Part shown: positions 8,089-16,200 of the stretch, piece after piece
Numbering within the stretch: the stretch's first letter is position 1
Layout: every line of letters begins with the position of its first letter
NCBI GenBank assembly: GCA_903881085.1
Contig: CAIRSA010000452.1
Location: 1-33,198, forward strand
Length of the DNA stretch: 33,198 bases
Source: an uncultured Acidobacteriia bacterium
GTDB taxonomy: Bacteria > Acidobacteriota > Terriglobia > Bryobacterales > Bryobacteraceae
Reading direction: 5' to 3'
The notes under the pieces: generated by a model
Databases searched by the model: none
What the model saw: only the letters and a program-made list of their open reading frames with translations
What the model was told of the DNA's origin: nothing
Position numbers and translations under genes: made by a program

Positions 8089-8700
8089 TTAGGTGTCGAT
8101 GACGAAGTGCGCGCTGTCGCTTTGTTGGAAGGAGCGCCATTTTGCGTAGAGTGGATTTGTCCGGATGGCGAGTTCCGAGATAGCGCCATGGTCGTTGAAT
8201 TCAGGCGCGAGACCAATGATCAACGGCGCGTGGATGCCTTCCGCGATGTAGGCAAGTTGCTGGAGAAGCTCCACACTATTGGGCGATGCGTCAAAGTCCC
8301 AATCGCAGAGCAGGATGCCAAAGGGGCAGGGTGAGGCGACGCCGAAGATGTTGTCGTGAAGTTGTTTGAAGAGGCCGCTGTGCGCGAAGTCTAGGGCGCG
8401 TGCCAGGTCCCGCTCCACTTCGCGCCGAGTGACGTTGAGGATTTTGATTTGAATGCGATCAGAAACGGGTGTGCTCTGCATGAAGAACTTCAGAGCAGGG
8501 TTGAGCGCATCGGGAATTGGAGTGTGGCGAGTGACTTCCAGCCAGTGGCGATCTTTCAGGGGCACGTCCGATGGAGCGAGGGTTGCGAGGATTCCAATGA
8601 CGAATGGGAGCTCGCGCTGCGGGCCGTTCCAAGTGCCTTGCGGGTAAGTGATTCGCACATTTCTATTTTGCTTTGTTTGAAGCAGCGATGCTAGCGGCAA
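8089..8700 (-). CDS. Condensed TssB-TssC-like contractile sheath fusion, N-terminal part
   Basis: A 203-residue open frame. The first ~65 residues resemble TssB/VipA: VRITYPQG (TssB 'RVQITYDVE'), RELPFVIGILATL ('KELPFVVGVMADL') and LKDRHWLEV ('LKDRKFVEI'). The rest resembles TssC/VipB: IKILNVTRREVERDL, SGLFKQLHDNIFG, CPFGILLCDWDFD, VELLQQLAYIAEGIHAPLI and NPLYAKWRSFQQSDSAHFV. Relative to normal subunits, the TssB C-terminal half and the TssC N-terminus are absent. It begins at TTG 8700 (38 bases inside hipA) or, more likely, GTG 8658, four bases after the hipA stop, suggesting coupling to hipA. A TAA at 8091-8089 ends it while homology continues. No other T6SS gene is in the window. Confidence 0.65.
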   Translation of the reverse strand: MPLASLLQTKQNRNVRITYPQGTWNGPQRELPFVIGILATLAPSDVPLKDRHWLEVTRHTPIPDALNPALKFFMQSTPVSDRIQIKILNVTRREVERDLARALDFAHSGLFKQLHDNIFGVASPCPFGILLCDWDFDASPNSVELLQQLAYIAEGIHAPLIIGLAPEFNDHGAISELAIRTNPLYAKWRSFQQSDSAHFVIDT

Positions 8701-9898
8701 TTTGCTTGATGGACTTGTCGCTGACGCCGGCTTTCTGTGCGTGGCGAGGCCACTGGGCGACGGCCTTGCGGACTTTATCGAGAATCGCCGGGGCTTTTTT
8801 CAGGCCGTGTTCTTTTCCGAGGGCCGTGAGTTGTTGGATGCCAGGGTTCCGGCCCTCGCCCATCACCATGGTGCTTTGCTCGCCGCCGGGGCCTTCGGAG
8901 AACGTGAGATCGTAGGCGGGCGAAAAGACCCATGCGTTTTTTGCGTTCAAGAGGAAGGAGAAGTTCTTGGCGTGATCGTCGCGGTTGTGTGCGAGCACGT
9001 TGAAGCAGGCGAGGGCATAAGCCCTTTCGGCTTCGAGGAAGTTTTTAGTCAACGTCAGAACTACACTGAGAACCGTTTTGTAGTCGAGCGTTGGCGCGCG
9101 ATGATCGGCGTGGATCAGGCCTGAGAGGCTGTGCATGTGAAGGCGCAAATCGCCCTGACGGTCAAAGCGCCTGATGCCGAAGTAGCCGCGCTTCCTGGTG
9201 CGGAAGAGGTGCGTTTCGGGCATCTGCACTCCGGCGGCCTTTGCCATCAGACTGTAGGCGTATTCGATTGCGCCAATGTCCTTAGGGTCGTGCGAGGAGC
9301 CGAACTTGATCATCCAATGTTCGAAGCCTGGTTTAAGAGCGGGCTGGCCATGAATAATTTCCTTTTTATCCGCGCTGACCTGGGCGACAATTTTCGGACG
9401 AGCACCCGAGGATGAGCCGTTGAGGCGCAACAGTTCGGCAAACACTTCTTCACTCTCTCCAGCGAGAATAATGGCTGATTCGTTTGCCAGTTTGTCGAGG
9501 ACGAGCGGTTGGTCGGCGGCTGCATTTTCGCTGAGGTCAGGCTCATAGCTCAGCGCTCCCATGCCGTTGTGGCCAACATAGGCGAGCCGGTCGAGCGCGT
9601 TTAGTTGGCCGCGACGAATGCCGTGCTTTTCCACGGTGCGATCGATAAGCAGGCGGCCCCAGCCGTCGGGCAGGCTGTCGTTGAATAAGCCGAATAATCC
9701 GTCGAAGACCATGTCGGGCACCGTGAACACGCCCGATTTCAACGGTAGCTTGATTGGCGAAAGCTCAATTCCGGAGGCGATGAATGCCGGGTCGTATTCG
9801 AAGAGGGTTCGGCGCTGACGTAACGCAAGACGCCCGACCTTGCGGCGTTCGGCCGCCTCCAGATAAACGGTGAGCAACTCGGTTGGAGTGTAGGTCAT
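8663..9898 (-). CDS. hipA: HipA-type Ser/Thr kinase toxin
   Basis: A 411-residue HipA-fold kinase. The N-terminal subdomain has DSLPDGWGRLL (74-84). The Gly/Ser-rich P-loop is GSSSGARPK (161-169), and WMIKF supplies the probable ATP lysine (K198). The catalytic loop is NRDDHAKN (305-312; D308 and N312), and the metal-binding Asp is in SPAYDLT (D330). All key residues are present, so it is predicted active. HipA toxins phosphorylate translation components such as glutamyl-tRNA synthetase and cause dormancy; the target here is unknown. The ATG overlaps the hipB stop by 4 bases (9895-9898). The sheath-like gene follows immediately. Confidence 0.93.
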   Translation of the reverse strand: MTYTPTELLTVYLEAAERRKVGRLALRQRRTLFEYDPAFIASGIELSPIKLPLKSGVFTVPDMVFDGLFGLFNDSLPDGWGRLLIDRTVEKHGIRRGQLNALDRLAYVGHNGMGALSYEPDLSENAAADQPLVLDKLANESAIILAGESEEVFAELLRLNGSSSGARPKIVAQVSADKKEIIHGQPALKPGFEHWMIKFGSSHDPKDIGAIEYAYSLMAKAAGVQMPETHLFRTRKRGYFGIRRFDRQGDLRLHMHSLSGLIHADHRAPTLDYKTVLSVVLTLTKNFLEAERAYALACFNVLAHNRDDHAKNFSFLLNAKNAWVFSPAYDLTFSEGPGGEQSTMVMGEGRNPGIQQLTALGKEHGLKKAPAILDKVRKAVAQWPRHAQKAGVSDKSIKQIAASIAASNKAK

Positions 9899-10206
9899 TT
9901 GATGCGGCCCTTCTGACGCCGCTTGGGTTCAGCCAGAATTTCGTCGAGTGAAGTATTCGAAAACTCTTCCGTAGCATCCTCACAAATGCGCTCAAAATCG
10001 CCAAGACAACGAAGCACTAAGGCCAGCTTGAGCAAGGAATCGAAAGCGATCAAGCCGGTGCGCTCAAACCGCTTCAGGGAATTCCAGTTGACCCCCGAAC
10101 GATTAGCCAAACCTTCCTGCGTCAGGTTCATCGCCAGCCGGCGTGCTTTGAAGCGGGCCGCAATTTCGCGTAAAGTGTCTTGTGGAGTGCCTTCGGTAAT
10201 AGACAT
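9895..10206 (-). CDS. hipB: HipB-like XRE-family antitoxin/repressor
   Basis: A 103-residue helix-turn-helix protein; NLTQEGLANRSGVNWNSLK (28-46) is the XRE HTH. The C-terminus is basic (PKRRQKGRIK). It directly precedes hipA with a 4-base overlap, the usual antitoxin-toxin arrangement. It would bind and neutralise HipA and repress the operon through the palindromic site at 10208-10250. At 103 residues it is a little longer than E. coli HipB (88). Confidence 0.88.
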   Translation of the reverse strand: MSITEGTPQDTLREIAARFKARRLAMNLTQEGLANRSGVNWNSLKRFERTGLIAFDSLLKLALVLRCLGDFERICEDATEEFSNTSLDEILAEPKRRQKGRIK

Positions 10207-10207
10207 T

Positions 10208-10250
10208 ATATTACCTCGTAAGTCAATTATAGCACGAAACGGGGTAATAT
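10208..10250 (-). promoter_or_regulatory. hipBA promoter with palindromic operator
   Basis: ATATTACCTCGT (10208-10219) and ACGGGGTAATAT (10239-10250) are inverse complements at 11 of 12 positions, with a 19-base spacer. On the minus strand the spacer holds a perfect TATAAT (+ coordinates 10226-10231), so the two arms bracket the -10 box. No good -35 is seen. A dimeric HipB binding both arms would block the promoter, giving autoregulation. The left arm almost touches the hipB start, so the 5' leader would be very short. Confidence 0.72.
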
Positions 10251-10262
10251 GTTGTACGTTAA

Positions 10263-12527
10263 TTACTTGCCGCGAAGTCGGAAAGTGATGCCAGCGACAA
10301 CGTTCAACGGATAGCCCGGCGTGCCGTGGATGCGGCCAACGATGGAAGCCGTTGGCGCGACGCGCGAATCGAAAAAGTTTTGCGTTTCGTAATAATCGCG
10401 GTTGGTCATGTTGTCGAAGCTGACGTTGAACTCAATGCCGCGGCGGATCTGGCGCGAGAGGCCGAGATCGAATACCGTGTGGCCGCTGGCGACGATGGAG
10501 GGGTCATCGCCATCGAGCCGGTAGTGATTGATGGCGCGCATGCGCAACGAGCCGCTCCAACCATGATAACCAGCCATCGTCAATGCGGCGTTGGCTACGA
10601 AGTGTGGCGCGCTGTCGACATACACGCGATGATCTCCGCCCTTATAGAAAGCGTTGGCAACTTTGGTTACGCCACCATTTAGAGAGAAGGAACGGGTCAA
10701 GGCGATGGAGGCCTTGCTTTCGAAACCGTAGGCGCGGGTGGGGCCTTTGAATTCGAACGAGCCGTCGTCAGGGATGTAGACCTGTTCGTTGGAATGATCG
10801 ATCAGGAAGGCGTCTGTACTGAACGACACGCGGCTGAAGTGCGTGGAAACGCCGGTTTGGTAAAAATCGGTTGCGGCGATGCGGGGGAGTTCGGGGCGCT
10901 GCACTACAGCGCGTGCATCAATGCTGTTGATGCCGCGGCCGTAGTTGGCGTGGAGCGTGAGGGGGAGCTTTCTGGAGGGTGTGTAGGCCAAGTTGCCTTT
11001 GCCCTGCCAGCGGGCGGCTGGTTGTAGGCCAATTTCGGCGACATCGAAACGGAAATAGTCGTAGCGCAGGCCGCCGCCGATCAACAGACGGTCGCCGAAG
11101 AGGCGCACAGTTTCCTGGATGTAGCCGGCGCCGTTGGTGACGTGGGCATTGGCGCGAGTCGTGACGCCGGTGGGCACGCGACCATCGCGCGGATAAAGGC
11201 CGACGTTGATTTCGTTGTCGTGGAAGTTCGCGCCGCTGACTAGGACTGCGCTGAGGCCGAACAATTTATGGATGTGCGTGTACTGCGTGTTGGCGCCCTG
11301 CTGAAGGCGCGAGTCGTGCTGCTGAAAGGCGTCGCCGTGAACGGGGTCGTTCAGATAGAAAGTGAAGTTTGAGTAGAGATCGAAGAGCGAACGGGCGAGA
11401 AAGGCGTCGGCCTTGAAGGTGTCACCGTTGGTGAAGCTCTTGCTGTAGTAGCTGGAGATGGTGCCGAGTTTGACGCGGCCGCCGTCGGTCGGGTCAGTGT
11501 AGCCGTAGCGGTTTAGCTGGCCGGAGGCTACGAGGTCGAGCGGGAGCTGGCCGGAGGAGTAAAAGTTGTTGCGGCCGAACAGGAAGCGGAAGCCGATCTT
11601 TTCGCTGTCGGAGAGATTCTTGGTCAAGTTGGCGTTGACGTTGTCGCGGCGGTAGCGGCCGGGGTTGAGGAAGGGGCCGTCGGTGTAGGAGCCTTCGTAG
11701 GCGACGTAGGCGTCAATTTTGTGCGTGTCGGGGCTGAAGGCTAGGAAGCTGCGCCCAGTGTTGAAATTGCCGCCCTGGAGGCGCAGGGTGATTTGTTCGG
11801 GGAGCGATTCACGCTGGCGGATGTGGACTACGCCGAGTCCGCTGAAATCGCCGTATTCAGCGCTGAAGGGGCCGTTGATGATGGTGACGTCCTGGATGAG
11901 TTCGGGGCTGAGGGCTTTCAGCGCGCCGAGGTAGCCTTGGCCGTGGCCTTGGGTGGCTTGATTTTGCTGGACGTCATCGACCAGGACTTTGAGGCCGCCG
12001 TTGACTCCACCGTGGTCGAGGTTGAAGCCGAAGCGGCGGATTTCAAGGGATTTGCCGCCGCCTTCGTGCTGGCCGGCGTCGATGCCGGCGTTGAGTTGCT
12101 GGAGGACCTGGTCGTCGCGGTTGAAGAGGGTGCGATTGAAGACCTCGGAGTTGCGCATGTCGATGCCGGGTTCGAGGGTGCTGGAGGTGATGACCAGGCT
12201 TTGGGTGCGTTTTTCAAGATCGGTAAAGGCGAGATCGACGATGGCCGCTTCACCGGGGAGGATGGATACTTCGCGGGTGATGGGGGTGAATCCTTTGGCT
12301 TCGGCGGTGAGGGTGTATTTGCCGGGGTTGAGGGCTTCGAACTGATATTGGCCCTGGGTGTTGGTGCGGAAGGTTTTGGAGGAGTTTTCTGTTTCGAGGC
12401 GGATGCTGGCCACGGAGATTACTTTGCCTTGCGGGTCCAAGGCGCGGCCCATGATCGTGCTTGCCGCCTGGCAGCAGACGGGGGATGCGATCAATAACGC
12501 CAACGTTGAAATCCAGAGTTGCATCAC
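10263..12527 (-). CDS. TonB-dependent receptor with carboxypeptidase-regulatory N-domain
   Basis: A 754-residue outer-membrane protein. A signal peptide (about 1-22, ending CCQAA) leads into a CarboxypepD_reg beta-sandwich (about 23-105: MGRALDPQGKVISVASIRLE, TLTAEAKGFTPI). A plug domain follows (about 115-245: LEIRRFGFNLDHGG, VLVDDVQQNQ, VTIINGPFSAEYGDFSGLG), then a beta-barrel ending in GITFRLRGK. This is the usual 'Oar/CarboxypepD' acidobacterial architecture, although it is shorter than the ~1100-residue Oar-like members and nearer a true nutrient receptor. The ligand is unknown, and no TonB-ExbBD genes are nearby. A perfect hairpin lies in its leader. Confidence 0.9.
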   Translation of the reverse strand: MMQLWISTLALLIASPVCCQAASTIMGRALDPQGKVISVASIRLETENSSKTFRTNTQGQYQFEALNPGKYTLTAEAKGFTPITREVSILPGEAAIVDLAFTDLEKRTQSLVITSSTLEPGIDMRNSEVFNRTLFNRDDQVLQQLNAGIDAGQHEGGGKSLEIRRFGFNLDHGGVNGGLKVLVDDVQQNQATQGHGQGYLGALKALSPELIQDVTIINGPFSAEYGDFSGLGVVHIRQRESLPEQITLRLQGGNFNTGRSFLAFSPDTHKIDAYVAYEGSYTDGPFLNPGRYRRDNVNANLTKNLSDSEKIGFRFLFGRNNFYSSGQLPLDLVASGQLNRYGYTDPTDGGRVKLGTISSYYSKSFTNGDTFKADAFLARSLFDLYSNFTFYLNDPVHGDAFQQHDSRLQQGANTQYTHIHKLFGLSAVLVSGANFHDNEINVGLYPRDGRVPTGVTTRANAHVTNGAGYIQETVRLFGDRLLIGGGLRYDYFRFDVAEIGLQPAARWQGKGNLAYTPSRKLPLTLHANYGRGINSIDARAVVQRPELPRIAATDFYQTGVSTHFSRVSFSTDAFLIDHSNEQVYIPDDGSFEFKGPTRAYGFESKASIALTRSFSLNGGVTKVANAFYKGGDHRVYVDSAPHFVANAALTMAGYHGWSGSLRMRAINHYRLDGDDPSIVASGHTVFDLGLSRQIRRGIEFNVSFDNMTNRDYYETQNFFDSRVAPTASIVGRIHGTPGYPLNVVAGITFRLRGK

Positions 12528-12542
12528 TCTACCTTTTGGATG

Positions 12543-12569
12543 GTAGCACGAGTGCTTGGGTCGTGCTAC
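12543..12569 (-). promoter_or_regulatory. Perfect 9-bp inverted repeat in the TonB-receptor leader
   Basis: GTAGCACGA (12543-12551) and TCGTGCTAC (12561-12569) are exact inverse complements around 9 bases. They sit only 15 bases upstream of the receptor ATG (12527), just ahead of an AAAAGG ribosome-binding-like stretch. It could be an operator for a repressor of receptor expression or an RNA hairpin controlling translation. No Fur-like or riboswitch motif was recognised. Confidence 0.5.
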
Positions 12570-13220
12570 GCGAGATATCCTTCATGGAGTGATACGGTGT
12601 GGGAGGCGGATTGGATGTTACTTCCTTCCGCTGCGGTTAGGGGGTTAGCGGGATGCAACCAGTTGGAGCGCGCGAAGTCCCTCACGAAGCCGTCAACCTC
12701 TCCGGATAAGTGCTGGGAAGGTCATACAAAAGGTTGATGCACCCGGTTTGAATCACACGCGCGGTGTTGGGCTAACAAGCCAGCCGGATCAGGCGCTCTA
12801 TTTCACATAGTCAGTGACAGTGCTGCCGATGGCACCACCCGGCGTAAATCCCTCTAGCTCCGCAGACATGGGCTTTCCGTCTATCTGCTGGGCTGCCGTT
12901 GGAGGGACTGTCCAATCGGGAAGGCCAAACCAGATCGTGGAGGTGGGACCATCCGCTCCGAGCAGCCGTTGACCCATGCAACGGCGTTTATGAATCCCTA
13001 TCCCCGCCGCGCCCGGCCAATCGCCGTGAAGATGACCATTCTCCAAGGGGCGCGTAATTCGATCGGACTTCTCAAAATGGTGGACCAGATGACGCCTTCG
13101 ACGCGCACCCCAGGCGTGCCGGAAATGGCAGAGGGTCAAAAAACATGCCTCGGGGTCGAGTCCCGAACTCTACCCTGCGCGACGACCGCGAGGACGCGAT
13201 GCTTACGCTGCACCCGATCT
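12570..13220. other. Intergenic region without a convincing gene
   Basis: About 650 bases between two divergent genes. The best open frame is 12798-13139 on the minus strand (113 residues), whose last 50 residues look protein-like (FGLPDWTVPPTAAQQIDGK). The rest is Arg/His-rich and unlike a real protein, so it may be the end of a decayed gene. A tRNA-like T-arm string near 13150 has no supporting cloverleaf. Confidence 0.35.
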
Positions 13221-13239
13221 GATTGTGAAACCCAACGTG

Positions 13240-13290
13240 TGTTAATATCTTTAAGCTGCGCCAATAGCCACTAGATCCTATACAAAGGAG
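13240..13290 (+). promoter_or_regulatory. Extended -10 box and strong ribosome-binding site of the RHS gene
   Basis: TGTTAATAT (13240-13248) fits an extended -10 element (TGn plus TAATAT). No well-spaced -35 is seen. AAAGGAG (13284-13290) lies 5 bases before the GTG at 13296 and fixes that start codon. The leader would be about 40 bases. Confidence 0.5.
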
Positions 13291-13295
13291 TCATC

Positions 13296-16200
13296 GTGTA
13301 CAAAGCTGTCTACGCCACTCTCATTCTCTTGATTTGCGTTGTACCGGGGAGGGCCCAGCGGATTACGCCTGACACTCCCGTATTCCAGTCGCTGAAAGAG
13401 GCCGCCGTCACCAGCGGAGTCGCGAAAGATATGCTGGCGCAGACGCCGCTGGGCTTCGAAGCCGCCTCATCCGGGCAGTCCACGCGATTTACCACCTCCA
13501 CGTGGGACTATTCCCTGGCTTTCGCGAACGCGAGCGCCTCCATCCATTGGCTGGAAAAAAACGGAAAGGACGCCAGTATCACGATGCGCTGGCCGGGATC
13601 GCGCGCCGGAGCGGCGCCGGAGGGCTTGGAGCGCCAGCACGGCGTCTCGAACTATCTCACTGGCAGCGATCCTGCACAGTGGCGCACCGGGGTCGCACAT
13701 TACGGGCGCGTGCGCTATCCCAACATCTACCCCGGTGTGGACCTGCTGTTCTACGGCGACGGACAAAAACTGGAGTACGACTTTGTGGTGGCGCCACACG
13801 CCGACCCGTCGCGCATCCGCATGGAATTCGATGGCGCCAGCCGCTTGTCGCTCGATGCCAAGGGCGAACTCTCGATTTTCGCCCACGGCCGGACGATACG
13901 GCAGAGCCTGCCGGCGATTTATCAAACCATTGGCGGTGTGCGCCGGTCCGTGTCCGGGCGGTTTGTTCTGGAAGGAAGTGCGGTGCGCATTGCGCTGGGC
14001 GATTATGACCGCTCCCTGGCTCTGGTTATCGATCCGGCCGTAATCACGGCCTCGCTTGGCGCCGCCGGGGCGACGGTACCCCGTGAAGTAGTCGTCGACG
14101 CGCAGGGGAATCTATACGTGGTGGGCGGGAGTGCGGCCGCAGACCTGCCCGGTGTCTCAACAGGGGCGCAACCGGCCTACGGCGGCGGCGGCGCGGACGT
14201 GTTCGTGTCGAAATTCGACGCGCAGGGAAATTTGGCCTGGGTCACGTACCTCGGGGGCTCCGGTAACGAAAGTTCGGGAGGAATAGCCCTTGACCGCGAC
14301 GGCAACATCTACGTCGCCGGCTACACGGACTCAACCAATTTCCCCCCCAACCCGAGCGGTTTCCAGAAAACACGAGCCGGCGGGACAGATGTCTTCCTGG
14401 TCAAGCTCAACCCAGCCGGCTCCGCAATCCTGGCGTCAACCTACTTCGGGGGGACGGCGAATGACATCCCCACCAACCTCCAGCTCGATTCTGCGGGTAA
14501 CGTCTACATCTGCGGCGCCACCGGTTCGGCGAACCTGCCGGTCAAGTCAGCCGCGCAAAGCACCGGCGGCGGCGGGTTGAGCGACGGCTTTATAGCCAAG
14601 TTCAGACCGGACCTCTCCGACTTGGTCTACTCCACCTTCCTGGGTGGAAGCTCAGAGGATCGGGTGGAGCTCATTCGGGTCGACGGCAAGGGCAATGCTT
14701 ACGCCACCGGTTATACGCTTTCGACGAATTTCAAAACGATCGCCGGCGCCGCGCAGAGCACCAACAAAGGCGGACGCGATGTGTTCGTAGTCCGTTTGGA
14801 TCCGGCGGGAGCGCTGGCGATGTCTACGCTCCTGGGCGGCTCCAAGGACGACTCGCCGCTAACAATGGCTTTGGCCCCGAGCGGTGATATCTATGTCGGC
14901 GGCACAACAGCTTCGGCGAATTTTCCGATGCTCGCCAAGGGATTTCAAACCACTTATGGGGGCGACCCTACGGATGGATTTCTGGTCCGCCTGACACCCG
15001 CCGGTGCGCTCGCCGCATCTACTTTTATGGGCGGCCCTGGCGACGACAGTGTGAATGGTTTGGCCTATACTTCCGATGGCAGTTTGAACGTTCTGGTGAC
15101 TCTGGGCAGCAACATCGTTGGCTCAAGTTCCAAGGCGCGCGCAAGCGTCAGTTTGCCGCTCCTTGCGTACTACATCGACAAGCAGGGAGATCTTGAATCC
15201 TTCCTGTACTACCACGATTTCAGTTACGCGGAGACCGGCGCACTTCGCGGTTGCACGGTCGGAGAGACCCACACCTGCTGTACTGGGACCGTCACCGACC
15301 AAGCCACCGGGGTGCGCTCCTGCAAGCTCCTGTGCATTCTGAACGGGCTCATCGGGCGCCCCGCACTCTCGTCCAACTTCGATAATCCGCAGGCGGTTGC
15401 CGAGCCCATTTCCACCGCCACCGGGGAACTGTATCTCGCCCAAACGGACCTGGCGCGCAGTGGCGTGATGGGCCTGGAGTTCTCCCGCTACTACTCATCG
15501 CACCTCAGCAGCAATAACCTGAGCAGCGCGCTCGGTCTCAACTGGATGCACAACTATGAGACGGTATTGAGCGTGCTGGCCGATACAGCCAAGGTATTGC
15601 TGTACCCCGGCAAGACCGTCTCCTTCAAGCAAGCCGGCGGCGGTTGGGTTCAGTCCAGCGCCCTCAGCACCGGCTATCAGTTCGCGGTTACGCCGGGTGG
15701 ATACCAGTTGCTTGATCCCACGGATAACCACATCTATACTTTCGGCCCCAGCGGCGCGCTAACGCGTATCGAGGACCGCAATGGAAACGCCCTTACCATC
15801 ACGCAGGGCAGCGTGGGGCCGGTTTCCATTTCGGACGGCGCAGGCCGCACGCTTGCCTTCACCTACACCGGCAGCCAGTTGACCAAAGTGGAGGATCAAT
15901 CCGGCCGTTCGGTGCTCTTCGGCTACACGGGGAATAATCTGACGTCGGTAACCGATCCCCTTGCCAGCGTCACGAAGTACTCTTACGCCACCTCCGGTCA
16001 GTATGCTGGCCTGCTGACGGCGGCGCTCAAGCCCGCGGGCAATACCCCTCAAACACAGACCTTCGACGACCAGGGCCGTGTGAGCAAACAGACCGACGCC
16101 AGCGGCAACACCATGAAGATGTCTTACGATGGGGACACCACCACCATAACCGATCCTCTTTCCGTCAGCGCGCAACACACTTACTCGAACGGCGCGCTAT

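Noticed and set aside
12798..13139. 113-codon minus-strand frame between the TonB receptor and the RHS gene
   Set aside because: First half is Arg/His-rich and unlike protein, no ribosome-binding site or family; at most a decayed gene end.
13148..13180. tRNA T-arm-like string GGTCGAGTCCCGA
   Set aside because: No acceptor, D or anticodon arms can be folded around it.
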